A DNA stretch of 64,000 nt from Halichoerus grypus. Its lineage: Eukaryota; Chordata; Mammalia; Carnivora; Phocidae. Position numbers and translations under genes: made by a program. The stretch spans positions 165,804,243-165,868,242 of the forward strand of contig NC_135714.1 in assembly GCF_964656455.1 (NCBI RefSeq), written 5' to 3'. The notes below the pieces were generated by a model. That model saw nothing but the letters and a program-made list of their open reading frames with translations. It searched no databases and was not told the origin of the DNA. Positions 21,343 to 35,000 of the stretch are shown piece after piece; the stretch's first letter is position 1; each line of letters opens with the position of its first letter.

Positions 21343-24300
21343 GAGGTCGACGGTAGCTAAAGCACGGTTTCTCTACTGTGTAGTTTCTTCGAGTTAGAAC
21401 GCTAGCTCTTAGACTTCCATGCAAATGTGGGGCTGCCGTGCTAGCTTGGTAAAACACATGGGGAGTCGTGTTCTGCCTTTCGCTGGGGCCTGAGTCTCAC
21501 TCGCAAAATGCTTTGGACTCCCTTGCAGTGCTCTCACGCACGCACACAACAAAAGGCTTCCACCCTTAGGAGCAGCTGTTTTACCTGCAGCTCGGATTCC
21601 CTACCGAGTTTTTCCTTCGAGTTAAGTGGCTGTCTTTAAGCCTGCACACACCCACGGGGCAACGGAACTAGCCCCTTAAGCATGTAGTGAGTTGAGAGCT
21701 GCCTTCTGTACCGGACTGTCTCTCCCCCTATATTCCGAAATGGAAACCGTCCCCAGGCTGCCAGCCACAGTACACCCTAAACTGCTTCGCCCACACAGAG
21801 GTCGACGGTAGCTAAAGCACGGCTTCTCTACAGTGTTGTTTCTTCGACTTAGAACGCTAGCTATTAGACTTCCCTGAAAAGTGGCGCTGCCGTGCTAGCT
21901 TGATGAAACACATGGGGAGTGGTGTTCTGCCTTTCGCTGGGGCCTGAGTCTCACTCGCAGAAAGCTTTGGACTCCCTTGCAGTGCTCTCACGCACGCACA
22001 CAACAAAATGCTTCCACCCTCAGGAGCAGCTGTTTTACCTGCAGCACAGTCTCTCTACCAAGTTTTTCCTTCGAGTTAGGTGGCTGTGTTTCAGCCTGCA
22101 CACACACCCTGGGCAACGGTAGTAGCCCCATAACCATGATGTGAGTTGAGAGCTGCCTTCTGTGCCGGCCTGTCCCTCCACCGATATTATGATATTGAAA
22201 CCGTCCCAGGGCTCCCAACCTCAGTACACCCTAAACTGCTTCGCCCTCAGAGAGGTCGACGGTAGCTAAAGCACGGTTTCTCTACAGTGTTGTTTCTTCG
22301 ACTTAGAAAGCTAACTATCAGACTTCCATGCAAAAGTGGGGCCGCAGTATTAGATTCATGGAGCAAGTGGGGAGTCGTGTTCTGGCTTCTTCTGGGCCCT
22401 GGGTCTCACAAGGAAAATGCTTTTGGACTCACTTGCTGTGCACTCACGCATGCACACCACACAATGCGTCCACCCTGAGGCATGGCTCTTTTAGCCGAAG
22501 CAGGAATACTCTACAGAGTTGTTCCTTTGAGTTAGGCGGTTGGCTTATGGCCTGCAGGAACACACGGGGCAAGGGTACTGGCCTCATAAACAAGAGGTGA
22601 GTTGAGAGCTGCCTTCCGCACCGGCCTGTTTCTCACTCCATTTCACGTATGGGACCCTCTCCCCGGTCTCTCATACACGAACACTATACAACTCCTGCGG
22701 CTTCAGGAACTGCAATGTTAGCTAAAGCGCAGTAAAGCTACAGCATTGATTCTTGGTGTTAGTAGTCTGGTAGGCGAATGAGCTGCACCTGGGATTCTTG
22801 ACAGGCTTGTTTCTTCCCAGTCAGTGTCGAGCACATAGCATTCCAAGCACACATGGAGCAGTAGTGTTAGCTTCAGGTAGCAAGAGCTGAGTCCAGAGGT
22901 GCCTTCTGCCCGGACCTATTTCTCCCTTGGTTTCACGTATGGAACCCGTTCCCCAGGCTCTCAGCCACGGTACTCCGTGTAATACTTCCTCCATCTAGAG
23001 GTCGACGGTAGCTAAAGCAGGGTTTCTCTACAGTGTTGTTTCTTCGAGTTAGAACACTAGCTGTTAGACTTCCATGCAAAAGTGGGGCTGCCGTGCTAGC
23101 GTGATGAAACACATGGGGAGTCGTGTTCTGCCTTCTGCTGGGGCCTGAGGCTCACTCACAAAAAGCTTTGGACTCCCTTGCAGGGCTCTCATGCACGCAC
23201 ACAACATAATGCTTCCACCTTCAAGAGCGGCTCTTTTAGCTGAAGCATGGATTCTCCAGCGAGTTTTTCCTTCGAGTTAGGCGGTTTTCATGAAGCCTGC
23301 ACACACACCCGGGGCAACGGTACTAGCCCCATAACCATGGTGTGAGTTGAGAGCTGCCTTCTCTCCGGGCTGTCCCTCCCTCGATTTTAGGAAACGGAAC
23401 CCGTCCCCAGGCTCTCACCCACCGTACACCCTAAACTGCTTCCTCCCACACAGAGGTCGTCGGTAGCTAAAGCACGGTTTCTCTTCAGTGTTGTTTCTCC
23501 GAGTTAGAACGCTTGCTATTAATGTCCACAATAGCCAAACTGTGGAAAGAGCCAAGATGTCCACCAACAGATGAATGGATAAAGAAGAGGGGGTATATAT
23601 ATATACAATGGAATATTATGCAGCCATCAAAAGGAATGAGATCTTGCCCTCTGCAACGACGTGGATGGAACTGGAGGGTATCATGCTGAGCGAAATAAGT
23701 CAAACAGAGAAAGACATGTATCATATGACCTCACTGATATGAGGAATTCTTAATCTCAGGAAACAAACTGAGGGTTGCTGGAGTGGGGGCTGGGGTGGGA
23801 GGGATGGGGTCACTGGGTGTTGGACACTGGGGAGGGTATGTGTTCTGGTAAGCGCTGTGAATTGTGCAAGACTGTTGAATCTCAGATCTGTACCTCTGAA
23901 ACAAATAATGCAATATATGTTAAGAAAGAAAAAAAGAAGAAGAAGAATGTAGCAGGAGGGGAAGAATGAAGGGGGGAAAATCGGAGGGGGAAAAGAACCA
24001 TGAGAGACGATGGACTCTGAAAAACAAACTGAGGGTTCTAGAGGGGAGGGGGGTGGGAGGATGGGTTAGCCTGGTGATGGGTATTGAGCAGGGCACGATC
24101 TGCATGGAGCACTGGGTGATATGCACAAACAATGAATCATGGAACACTATATCTAAAACTAATGATGTAATGTATGGGGATTAACATAACAATAAAAACA
24201 TTTAATAATAATAATAATAAAGAACGCTTGCTATTAGACTTCCATGCAAAAGTGGGGCCGCAGTGCTAGCTTCATGAAACAAGTGGGGAGTCGTGTTCTG

Positions 24301-26674
24301 TCTTCTGCCGGGGCCTGAGTCCCACACGGAAAATGGGTCTGGACTCCCTTGCAGTGCTCTCACGCACGCACACAACAAAATGCTGCCACCCTCAGGAGCA
24401 GCTGTTTTACCTGCAGCACAGGCTCTCAACCGAGTTTTTCCTTCGAGTTAGGTGGCTGTGTTTAAGCCTGCACACACACCCTGGGCAATGGTACTAGCCC
24501 CATAACCATGATGTGAGTTGAGAGCTGCCTTCTGTACCGGCCTGTCTCTCCCCGATATTACGATCTTGAAACCGTCCCAGGGCTCTCAGCCACAGTACAC
24601 CCTAAACTGCTTCGCCCACACAGAGGTCGACGGTAGCTAAAGCACGGCTTCTCTACAGTGTTGTTTCTTCGACTTAGAACGCTAGCTATTAGACTTCCAT
24701 GCAAAAGTGGGGCTGCCGTGCTAGCGTGATGAAACACATGGGGAGTCGTGTTCTGCCTTTCGCTGGGGCCTGAGTCTCACTCGCAAAAAGCTTTGGACTC
24801 CCTTGCAGTGCTCTCACGCACGCACACAACAAAATGCTTGCACCCTCAGGAGCAGCTCTTTTACCTGCAGCACAGGCTCTCTACCGAGTTTTTCCTTCGA
24901 GTTAGGTGGCTGTGTTTAAGCCTGCACACACCCACGGGGCAACGGAACTAGCCCCATAACCATGTAGTGAGTTCAGATCTGCCTTATGTGCCAGCCTGTC
25001 TCTCCCCCGATATGATGAAATGGAAACCGTCCCCAGGCTCTCAGCCACAGTACACCCTAAACTGCTTCGCCCACAGAGAGGTCGACGGTAGCTAAAGCAC
25101 GGTTTCTCTACAGTGTTGTTTCTCCGAGTTAGAAAGCTAGCTGTTAGACTTCCATGCAAAAGTGGGGCCGCAGTCCTAGCTTCATGGAGCAAGTGGGGAG
25201 TCGTGTTCTGGCTTCTTCCGGGGCCTGGGTCTCACAAGGAAAATGCTTTTGGACTCACTTGCAGTGCGCTCACGCATGCACACAGCAAAATGCGTCCACC
25301 CTGAGGCATGGCTCTTTTAGCCGAAGCAGGAATTCCCTACAGAGTTGTTCCTTTGAGTTAGGTGGTTGGCTTTAGGCCTGCAGGCACCCCCGGGGCAAGG
25401 GCACTAGCCTCATCAACCAGAGGTGACTTGAGAGCTGCCTTCCGCACCGGCCTGTTTCTCACTCCATTTCACGTCTGGGACCCTTTCCCCGGTCTCTCGT
25501 ACACGAGCAGGGTCAAATTCCTCCTGCTTCAGGAACGGCAATGTTAACTCAAGCGCAGTCACTCGAGAGGATTGATTCTTGGTGTTAGTAGCCTGGGAAC
25601 TAGGCATCCAGGCACACAGGGTACAGCAGTGCTAATCTCCTCAAACAAGAGGTGAGTCGACAGCAGCCTTCCTTCCAGGCCTGCTTCTCACTCCGAGTTA
25701 CGTTTAGGTTCCATTTCTCATGCTTTCACAAAAACACACAACAGATGAAGTGCACGCTCAGGAAGGGCGATCTTTGCTGAGGCACGGGTTCTCTACAGTT
25801 TTGTTCCTTCGCGTTGCGTGGATGGCACTGAGGACTCCACGCACACACGGGAGAGCCGATCTAGTTTCCCGAAACAAGAGTTGAGTCCATAGGGGCCTTC
25901 TGCCCATGCTTATTTCTCCCTCCGAATTCGGCTGGGACTCCTTCCCCAGGTTTGCACTCAAGCAGACTTGAAAATGCTGCCACCCTGTGGAGAGGCGAAC
26001 GAGCTGAAGCTGGGGTTCTTGAGCGGCTTCTTTCTGCCAAATCAGTGTGGAGCCCTTAGCATTCCTATGCACACATGGAGCCGAAGTGTTAGCTTCAGGT
26101 AACAAGAGCTGAGTCGAGAGGAGCCTTCTGGCCCGGACTCCTTCTCCCTCGGTTTCACGTAAGGAACCCGTTCCTCAGGCTCTCACCCACGGTAGCCTGG
26201 AAAGTGCTTCCTCCCTCAGAGAGGTGGATGGTAGCTAAAGCACGGTTTCTCTACCGTGTTGTTTCTTCCAGGGAGAACGCTAGCGATTAGATTTCCATGC
26301 AAAAGTAGGGCCGCAGTGCTAGCTAAATGAAACACACGGGGAGTCGTCTTCTGCCTTTTGCTGGGGCCTGAGTCTCACTCGCAGAAACTTTGGACTCCCT
26401 TGCAGTCCTCTCACGCACGCACACAACCAAATGCTTCCACCCTCAGGAGCGGCTGTTTGAGCTGAAGCACGGATTCTCTACCGTGTTTTTCCTTTGAGTT
26501 AGGTGGCTGTCTTTCAGCCTGCACACACACCCAGGGCAACGGTACTAGCCCCATAACCATGATGTGAGTTGAGAGCTGCCTTCTGTACCGGCCTGTCTCT
26601 CCCCCGATTTTACAAAATGGAAAATGTCCCCAGGCTCTCAGCCACAGTACACCCTAAACTGCTTCGCCCACAGA
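21343..26674 (+). repeat. Higher-order repeat unit 5 (5332 bp, mosaic)
   Basis: This is the shortest complete copy, with 6 TA repeats and no extra C. Its 5' half carries the unit 2/6 alleles (CAGTCTCTCTACCAAG near 22048, CTGGGCCCTGG near 22393, GGGGGAAAAG near 23987). From about 24960 it carries the unit 1/4 alleles (ATAACCATGTAG, GATATGATG, no extra C, TCCTTCGCGTTGCG). A recombination or conversion junction is implied between about 23990 and 24960. Confidence 0.96.
23522..24220 (+). mobile_element. 5'-truncated LINE-1, unit 5 copy (699 bp)
   Basis: Same junctions, with target-site copies at 23506-23521 and 24221-24236. It has 6 TA repeats and the GGGGGAAAAG allele shared with units 2 and 6. 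Confidence 0.93.
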
Positions 26675-29600
26675 GAGGTCGACGGTAGCTAAAGCACGGT
26701 TTCTCTACTGTGTAGTTTCTTCGAGTTAGAACGCTAGCTCTTAGACTTCCATGCAAATGTGGGGCTGCCGTGCTAGCTTGGTAAAACACATGGGGAGTCG
26801 TGTTCTGCCTTTCGCTGGGGCCTGAGTCTCACTCGCAAAATGCTTTGGACTCCCTTGCAGTGCTCTCACGCACGCACACAACAAAAGGCTTCCACCCTTA
26901 GGAGCAGCTGTTTTACCTGCAGCTCGGATTCCCTACCGAGTTTTTCCTTCGAGTTAAGTGGCTGTCTTTAAGCCTGCACACACCCACGGGGCAACGGAAC
27001 TAGCCCCTTAAGCATGTAGTGAGTTGAGAGCTGCCTTCTGTACCGGACTGTCTCTCCCCCTATATTCCGAAATGGAAACCGTCCCCAGGCTGCCAGCCAC
27101 AGTACACCCTAAACTGCTTCGCCCACACAGAGGTCGACGGTAGCTAAAGCACGGCTTCTCTACAGTGTTGTTTCTTCGACTTAGAACGCTAGCTATTAGA
27201 CTTCCCTGAAAAGTGGCGCTGCCGTGCTAGCTTGATGAAACACATGGGGAGTGGTGTTCTGCCTTTCGCTGGGGCCTGAGTCTCACTCGCAGAAAGCTTT
27301 GGACTCCCTTGCAGTGCTCTCACGCACGCACACAACAAAATGCTTCCACCCTCAGGAGCAGCTGTTTTACCTGCAGCACAGTCTCTCTACCAAGTTTTTC
27401 CTTCGAGTTAGGTGGCTGTGTTTCAGCCTGCACACACACCCTGGGCAACGGTAGTAGCCCCATAACCATGATGTGAGTTGAGAGCTGCCTTCTGTGCCGG
27501 CCTGTCCCTCCACCGATATTATGATATTGAAACCGTCCCAGGGCTCCCAACCTCAGTACACCCTAAACTGCTTCGCCCTCAGAGAGGTCGACGGTAGCTA
27601 AAGCACGGTTTCTCTACAGTGTTGTTTCTTCGACTTAGAAAGCTAACTATCAGACTTCCATGCAAAAGTGGGGCCGCAGTATTAGATTCATGGAGCAAGT
27701 GGGGAGTCGTGTTCTGGCTTCTTCTGGGCCCTGGGTCTCACAAGGAAAATGCTTTTGGACTCACTTGCTGTGCACTCACGCATGCACACCACACAATGCG
27801 TCCACCCTGAGGCATGGCTCTTTTAGCCGAAGCAGGAATACTCTACAGAGTTGTTCCTTTGAGTTAGGCGGTTGGCTTATGGCCTGCAGGAACACACGGG
27901 GCAAGGGTACTGGCCTCATAAACAAGAGGTGAGTTGAGAGCTGCCTTCCGCACCGGCCTGTTTCTCACTCCATTTCACGTATGGGACCCTCTCCCCGGTC
28001 TCTCATACACGAACACTATACAACTCCTGCGGCTTCAGGAACTGCAATGTTAGCTAAAGCGCAGTAAAGCTACAGCATTGATTCTTGGTGTTAGTAGTCT
28101 GGTAGGCGAATGAGCTGCACCTGGGATTCTTGACAGGCTTGTTTCTTCCCAGTCAGTGTCGAGCACATAGCATTCCAAGCACACATGGAGCAGTAGTGTT
28201 AGCTTCAGGTAGCAAGAGCTGAGTCCAGAGGTGCCTTCTGCCCGGACCTATTTCTCCCTTGGTTTCACGTATGGAACCCGTTCCCCAGGCTCTCAGCCAC
28301 GGTACTCCGTGTAATACTTCCTCCATCTAGAGGTCGACGGTAGCTAAAGCAGGGTTTCTCTACAGTGTTGTTTCTTCGAGTTAGAACACTAGCTGTTAGA
28401 CTTCCATGCAAAAGTGGGGCTGCCGTGCTAGCGTGATGAAACACATGGGGAGTCGTGTTCTGCCTTCTGCTGGGGCCTGAGGCTCACTCACAAAAAGCTT
28501 TGGACTCCCTTGCAGGGCTCTCATGCACGCACACAACATAATGCTTCCACCTTCAAGAGCGGCTCTTTTAGCTGAAGCATGGATTCTCCAGCGAGTTTTT
28601 CCTTCGAGTTAGGCGGTTTTCATGAAGCCTGCACACACACCCGGGGCAACGGTACTAGCCCCATAACCATGGTGTGAGTTGAGAGCTGCCTTCTCTCCGG
28701 GCTGTCCCTCCCTCGATTTTAGGAAACGGAACCCGTCCCCAGGCTCTCACCCACCGTACACCCTAAACTGCTTCCTCCCACACAGAGGTCGTCGGTAGCT
28801 AAAGCACGGTTTCTCTTCAGTGTTGTTTCTCCGAGTTAGAACGCTTGCTATTAATGTCCACAATAGCCAAACTGTGGAAAGAGCCAAGATGTCCACCAAC
28901 AGATGAATGGATAAAGAAGAGGGGGTATATATATATACAATGGAATATTATGCAGCCATCAAAAGGAATGAGATCTTGCCCTCTGCAACGACGTGGATGG
29001 AACTGGAGGGTATCATGCTGAGCGAAATAAGTCAAACAGAGAAAGACATGTATCATATGACCTCACTGATATGAGGAATTCTTAATCTCAGGAAACAAAC
29101 TGAGGGTTGCTGGAGTGGGGGCTGGGGTGGGAGGGATGGGGTCACTGGGTGTTGGACACTGGGGAGGGTATGTGTTCTGGTAAGCGCTGTGAATTGTGCA
29201 AGACTGTTGAATCTCAGATCTGTACCTCTGAAACAAATAATGCAATATATGTTAAGAAAGAAAAAAAGAAGAAGAAGAATGTAGCAGGAGGGGAAGAATG
29301 AAGGGGGGAAAATCGGAGGGGGAAAAGAACCATGAGAGACGATGGACTCTGAAAAACAAACTGAGGGTTCTAGAGGGGAGGGGGGTGGGAGGATGGGTTA
29401 GCCTGGTGATGGGTATTGAGCAGGGCACGATCTGCATGGAGCACTGGGTGATATGCACAAACAATGAATCATGGAACACTATATCTAAAACTAATGATGT
29501 AATGTATGGGGATTAACATAACAATAAAAACATTTAATAATAATAATAATAAAGAACGCTTGCTATTAGACTTCCATGCAAAAGTGGGGCCGCAGTGCTA

Positions 29601-32007
29601 GCTTCATGAAACAAGTGGGGAGTCGTGTTCTGTCTTCTGCCGGGGCCTGAGTCCCACACGGAAAATGGGTCTGGACTCCCTTGCAGTGCTCTCACGCACG
29701 CACACAACAAAATGCTGCCACCCTCAGGAGCAGCTGTTTTACCTGCAGCACAGGCTCTCAACCGAGTTTTTCCTTCGAGTTAGGTGGCTGTGTTTAAGCC
29801 TGCACACACACCCTGGGCAATGGTACTAGCCCCATAACCATGATGTGAGTTGAGAGCTGCCTTCTGTACCGGCCTGTCTCTCCCCGATATTACGATCTTG
29901 AAACCGTCCCAGGGCTCTCAGCCACAGTACACCCTAAACTGCTTCGCCCACACAGAGGTCGACGGTAGCTAAAGCACGGCTTCTCTACAGTGTTGTTTCT
30001 TCGACTTAGAACGCTAGCTATTAGACTTCCATGCAAAAGTGGGGCTGCCGTGCTAGCGTGATGAAACACATGGGGAGTCGTGTTCTGCCTTTCGCTGGGG
30101 CCTGAGTCTCACTCGCAAAAAGCTTTGGACTCCCTTGCAGTGCTCTCACGCACGCACACAACAAAATGCTTGCACCCTCAGGAGCAGCTCTTTTACCTGC
30201 AGCACAGGCTCTCTACCGAGTTTTTCCTTCGAGTTAGGTGGCTGTGTTTAAGCCTGCACACACCCACGGGGCAACGGAACTAGCCCCATAACCACGTAGT
30301 GAGTTCAGATCTGCCTTATGTGCCAGCCTGTCTCTCCCCCGATATTATGAAATGGAAACCGTCCCCAGGCTCTCAGCCACAGTACACCCTAAACTGCTTC
30401 GCCCACAGAGAGGTCGACGGTAGCCAAAGCACGGTTTCTCTACAGTGTTGTTTCTCCCGAGTTAGAAAGCTAGCTGTTAGACTTCCATGCAAAAGTGGGG
30501 CCGCAGTCCTAGCTTCATGGAGCAAGTGGGGAGTCGTGTTCTGGCTTCTTCCGGGGCCTGGGTCTCACAAGGAAAATGCTTTTGGACTCACTTGCAGTGC
30601 GCTCACGCATGCACACAGCAAAATGCGTCCACCCTGAGGCATGGCTCTTTTAGCCGAAGCAGGAATTCCCTACAGAGTTGTTCCTTTGAGTTAGGTGGTT
30701 GGCTTTAGGCCTGCAGGCACCCCCGGGGCAAGGGCACTAGCCTCATCAACCAGAGGTGACTTGAGAGCTGCCTTCCGCACCGGCCTGTTTCTCACTCCAT
30801 TTCACGTCTGGGACCCTTTCCCCGGTCTCTCGTACACGAGCAGGGTCAAATTCCTCCTGCTTCAGGAACGGCAATGTTAACTCAAGCGCAGTCACTCGAG
30901 AGGATTGATTCTTGGTGTTAGTAGCCTGGGAACTAGGCATCCAGGCACACAGGGTACAGCAGTGCTAATCTCCTCAAACAAGAGGTGAGTCGACAGCAGC
31001 CTTCCTTCCAGGCCTGCTTCTCACTCCGAGTTACGTTTAGGTTCCATTTCTCATGCTTTCACAAAAACACACAACAGATGAAGTGCACGCTCAGGAAGGG
31101 CGATCTTTGCTGAGGCACGGGTTCTCTACAGTTTTGTTCCTTTGCGTTGCGTGGATGGCACTGAGGACTCCACGCACACACGGGAGAGCCGATCTAGTTT
31201 CCCGAAACAAGAGTTGAGTCCATAGGGGCCTTCTGCCCATGCTTATTTCTCCCTCCGAATTCGGCTGGGACTCCTTCCCCAGGTTTGCACTCAAGCAGAC
31301 TTGAAAATGCTGCCACCCTGTGGAGAGGCGAACGAGCTGAAGCTGGGGTTCTTGAGCGGCTTCTTTCTGCCAAATCAGTGTGGAGCCCTTAGCATTCCTA
31401 TGCACACATGGAGCCGAAGTGTTAGCTTCAGGTAACAAGAGCTGAGTCGAGAGGAGCCTTCTGGCCCGGACTCCTTCTCCCTCGGTTTCACGTAAGGAAC
31501 CCGTTCCTCAGGCTCTCACCCACGGTAGCCTGGAAAGTGCTTCCTCCCTCAGAGAGGTGGATGGTAGCTAAAGCACGGTTTCTCTACCGTGTTGTTTCTT
31601 CCAGGGAGAACGCTAGCGATTAGATTTCCATGCAAAAGTAGGGCCGCAGTGCTAGCTAAATGAAACACACGGGGAGTCGTCTTCTGCCTTTTGCTGGGGC
31701 CTGAGTCTCACTCGCAGAAACTTTGGACTCCCTTGCAGTCCTCTCACGCACGCACACAACCAAATGCTTCCACCCTCAGGAGCGGCTGTTTGAGCTGAAG
31801 CACGGATTCTCTACCGTGTTTTTCCTTTGAGTTAGGTGGCTGTCTTTCAGCCTGCACACACACCCAGGGCAACGGTACTAGCCCCATAACCATGATGTGA
31901 GTTGAGAGCTGCCTTCTGTACCGGCCTGTCTCTCCCCCGATTTTACAAAATGGAAAATGTCCCCAGGCTCTCAGCCACAGTACACCCTAAACTGCTTCGC
32001 CCACAGA
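26675..32007 (+). repeat. Higher-order repeat unit 6 (5333 bp)
   Basis: The TA tract has 6 repeats, with an extra C at 30456-30458. The 5' half matches units 2 and 5 at their private alleles. The 3' part has the extra-C haplotype of unit 2, but TCCTTTGCGTTGCG near 31139 as in unit 3. Confidence 0.96.
28854..29552 (+). mobile_element. 5'-truncated LINE-1, unit 6 copy (699 bp)
   Basis: Same junctions, with target-site copies at 28838-28853 and 29553-29568. It has 6 TA repeats and the GGGGGAAAAG allele. Confidence 0.93.
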
Positions 32008-35000
32008 GAGGTCGACGGTAGCTAAAGCACGGTTTCTCTACTGTGTAGTTTCTTCGAGTTAGAACGCTAGCTCTTAGACTTCCATGCAAATGTGGGGCTG
32101 CCGTGCTAGCTTGGTAAAACACATGGGGAGTCGTGTTCTGCCTTTCGCTGGGGCCTGAGTCTCACTCGCAAAATGCTTTGGACTCCCTTGCAGTGCTCTC
32201 ACGCACGCACACAACAAAAGGCTTCCACCCTTAGGAGCAGCTGTTTTACCTGCAGCTCGGATTCCCTACCGAGTTTTTCCTTCGAGTTAAGTGGCTGTCT
32301 TTAAGCCTGCACACACCCACGGGGCAACGGAACTAGCCCCTTAAGCATGTAGTGAGTTGAGAGCTGCCTTCTGTACCGGACTGTCTCTCCCCCTATATTC
32401 CGAAATGGAAACCGTCCCCAGGCTGCCAGCCACAGTACACCCTAAACTGCTTCGCCCACACAGAGGTCGACGGTAGCTAAAGCACGGCTTCTCTACACTG
32501 TTGTTTCTTCGACTTAGAACGCTAGCTATTAGACTTCCCTGAAAAGTGGCGCTGCCGTGCTAGCTTGATGAAACACATGGGGAGTGGTGTTCTGCCTTTC
32601 GCTGGGGCCTGAGTCTCACTCGCAGAAAGCTTTGGACTCCCTTGCAGTGCTCTCACGCACGCACACAACAAAATGCTTCCACCCTCAGGAGCAGCTGTTT
32701 TACCTGCAGCACAGGCTCTCTACCGAGTTTTTCCTTCGAGTTAGGTGGCTGTGTTTCAGCCTGCACACACACCCTGGGCAACGGTAGTAGCCCCATAACC
32801 ATGATGTGAGTTGAGAGCTGCCTTCTGTGCCGGCCTGTCCCTCCACCGATATTATGATATTGAAACCGTCCCAGGGCTCCCAACCTCAGTACACCCTAAA
32901 CTGCTTCGCCCTCAGAGAGGTCGACGGTAGCTAAAGCACGGTTTCTCTACAGTGTTGTTTCTTTGACTTAGAAAGCTAACTATCAGACTTCCATGCAAAA
33001 GTGGGGCCGCAGTATTAGATTCATGGAGCAAGTGGGGAGTCGTGTTCTGGCTTCTTCTGGGGCCTGGGTCTCACAAGGAAAATGCTTTTGGACTCACTTG
33101 CTGTGCACTCACGCATGCACACCACACAATGCGTCCACCCTGAGGCATGGCTCTTTTAGCCGAAGCAGGAATTCTCTACAGAGTTGTTCCTTTGAGTTAG
33201 GCGGTTGGCTTATGGCCTGCAGGAACACACGGGGCAAGGGTACTGGCCTCATAAACAAGAGGTGAGTTGAGAGCTGCCTTCCGCACCGGCCTGTTTCTCA
33301 CTCCATTTCACGTATGGGACCCTCTCCCCGGTCTCTCATACACGAACACTATACCACTCCTGCGGCTTCAGGAACTGCAATGTTAGCTAAAGCGCAGTAA
33401 AGCTACAGCATTGATTCTTGGTGTTAGTAGTCTGGTAGGCGAATGAGCTGCACCTGGGATTCTTGACAGGCTTGTTTCTTCCCAGTCAGTGTCGAGCACA
33501 TAGCATTCCAAGCACACATGGAGCAGTAGTGTTAGCTTCAGGTAGCAAGAGCTGAGTCCAGAGGTGCCTTCTGCCCGGACCTATTTCTCCCTTGGTTTCA
33601 CGTATGGAACCCGTTCCCCAGGCTCTCAGCCACGGTACTCCGTGTAATACTTCCTCCATCTAGAGGTCGACGGTAGCTAAAGCAGGGTTTCTCTACAGTG
33701 TTGTTTCTTCGAGTTAGAACACTAGCTGTTAGACTTCCATGCAAAAGTGGGGCTGCCGTGCTAGCGTGATGAAACACATGGGGAGTCGTGTTCTGCCTTC
33801 TGCTGGGGCCTGAGGCTCACTCACAAAAAGCTTTGGACTCCCTTGCAGGGCTCTCATGCACGCACACAACATAATGCTTCCACCTTCAAGAGCGGCTCTT
33901 TTAGCTGAAGCATGGATTCTCCAGCGAGTTTTTCCTTCGAGTTAGGCGGTTTTCATGAAGCCTGCACACACACCCGGGGCAACGGTACTAGCCCCATAAC
34001 CATGGTGTGAGTTGAGAGCTGCCTTCTCTCCGGGCTGTCCCTCCCTCGATTTTAGGAAACGGAACCCGTCCCCAGGCTCTCACCCACCGTACACCCTAAA
34101 CTGCTTCCTCCCACACAGAGGTCGTCAGTAGCTAAAGCACGGTTTCTCTTCAGTGTTGTTTCTCCGAGTTAGAACGCTTGCTATTAATGTCCACAATAGC
34201 CAAACTGTGGAAAGAGCCAAGATGTCCACCAACAGATGAATGGATAAAGAAGAGGGGGTATATATATATATACAATGGAATATTATGCAGCCATCAAAAG
34301 GAATGAGATCTTGCCCTCTGCAACGACGTGGATGGAACTGGAGGGTATCATGCTGAGCGAAATAAGTCAAACAGAGAAAGACATGTATCATATGACCTCA
34401 CTGATATGAGGAATTCTTAATCTCAGGAAACAAACTGAGGGTTGCTGGAGTGGGGGCTGGGGTGGGAGGGATGGGGTCACTGGGTGTTGGACACTGGGGA
34501 GGGTATGTGTTCTGGTAAGCGCTGTGAATTGTGCAAGACTGTTGAATCTCAGATCTGTACCTCTGAAACAAATAATGCAATATATGTTAAGAAAGAAAAA
34601 AAGAAGAAGAAGAATGTAGCAGGAGGGGAAGAATGAAGGGGGGAAAATCGGAGGGGGAGAAGAACCATGAGAGACGATGGACTCTGAAAAACAAACTGAG
34701 GGTTCTAGAGGGGAGGGGGGTGGGAGGATGGGTTAGCCTGGTGATGGGTATTGAGCAGGGCACGATCTGCATGGAGCACTGGGTGATATGCACAAACAAT
34801 GAATCATGGAACACTATATCTAAAACTAATGATGTAATGTATGGGGATTAACATAACAATAAAAACATTTAATAATAATAATAATAAAGAACGCTTGCTA
34901 TTAGACTTCCATGCAAAAGTGGGGCCACAGTGCTAGCTTCATGAAACAAGTGGGGAGTCGTGTTCTGTCTTCTGCCGGGGCCTGAGTCCCACACGGAAAA

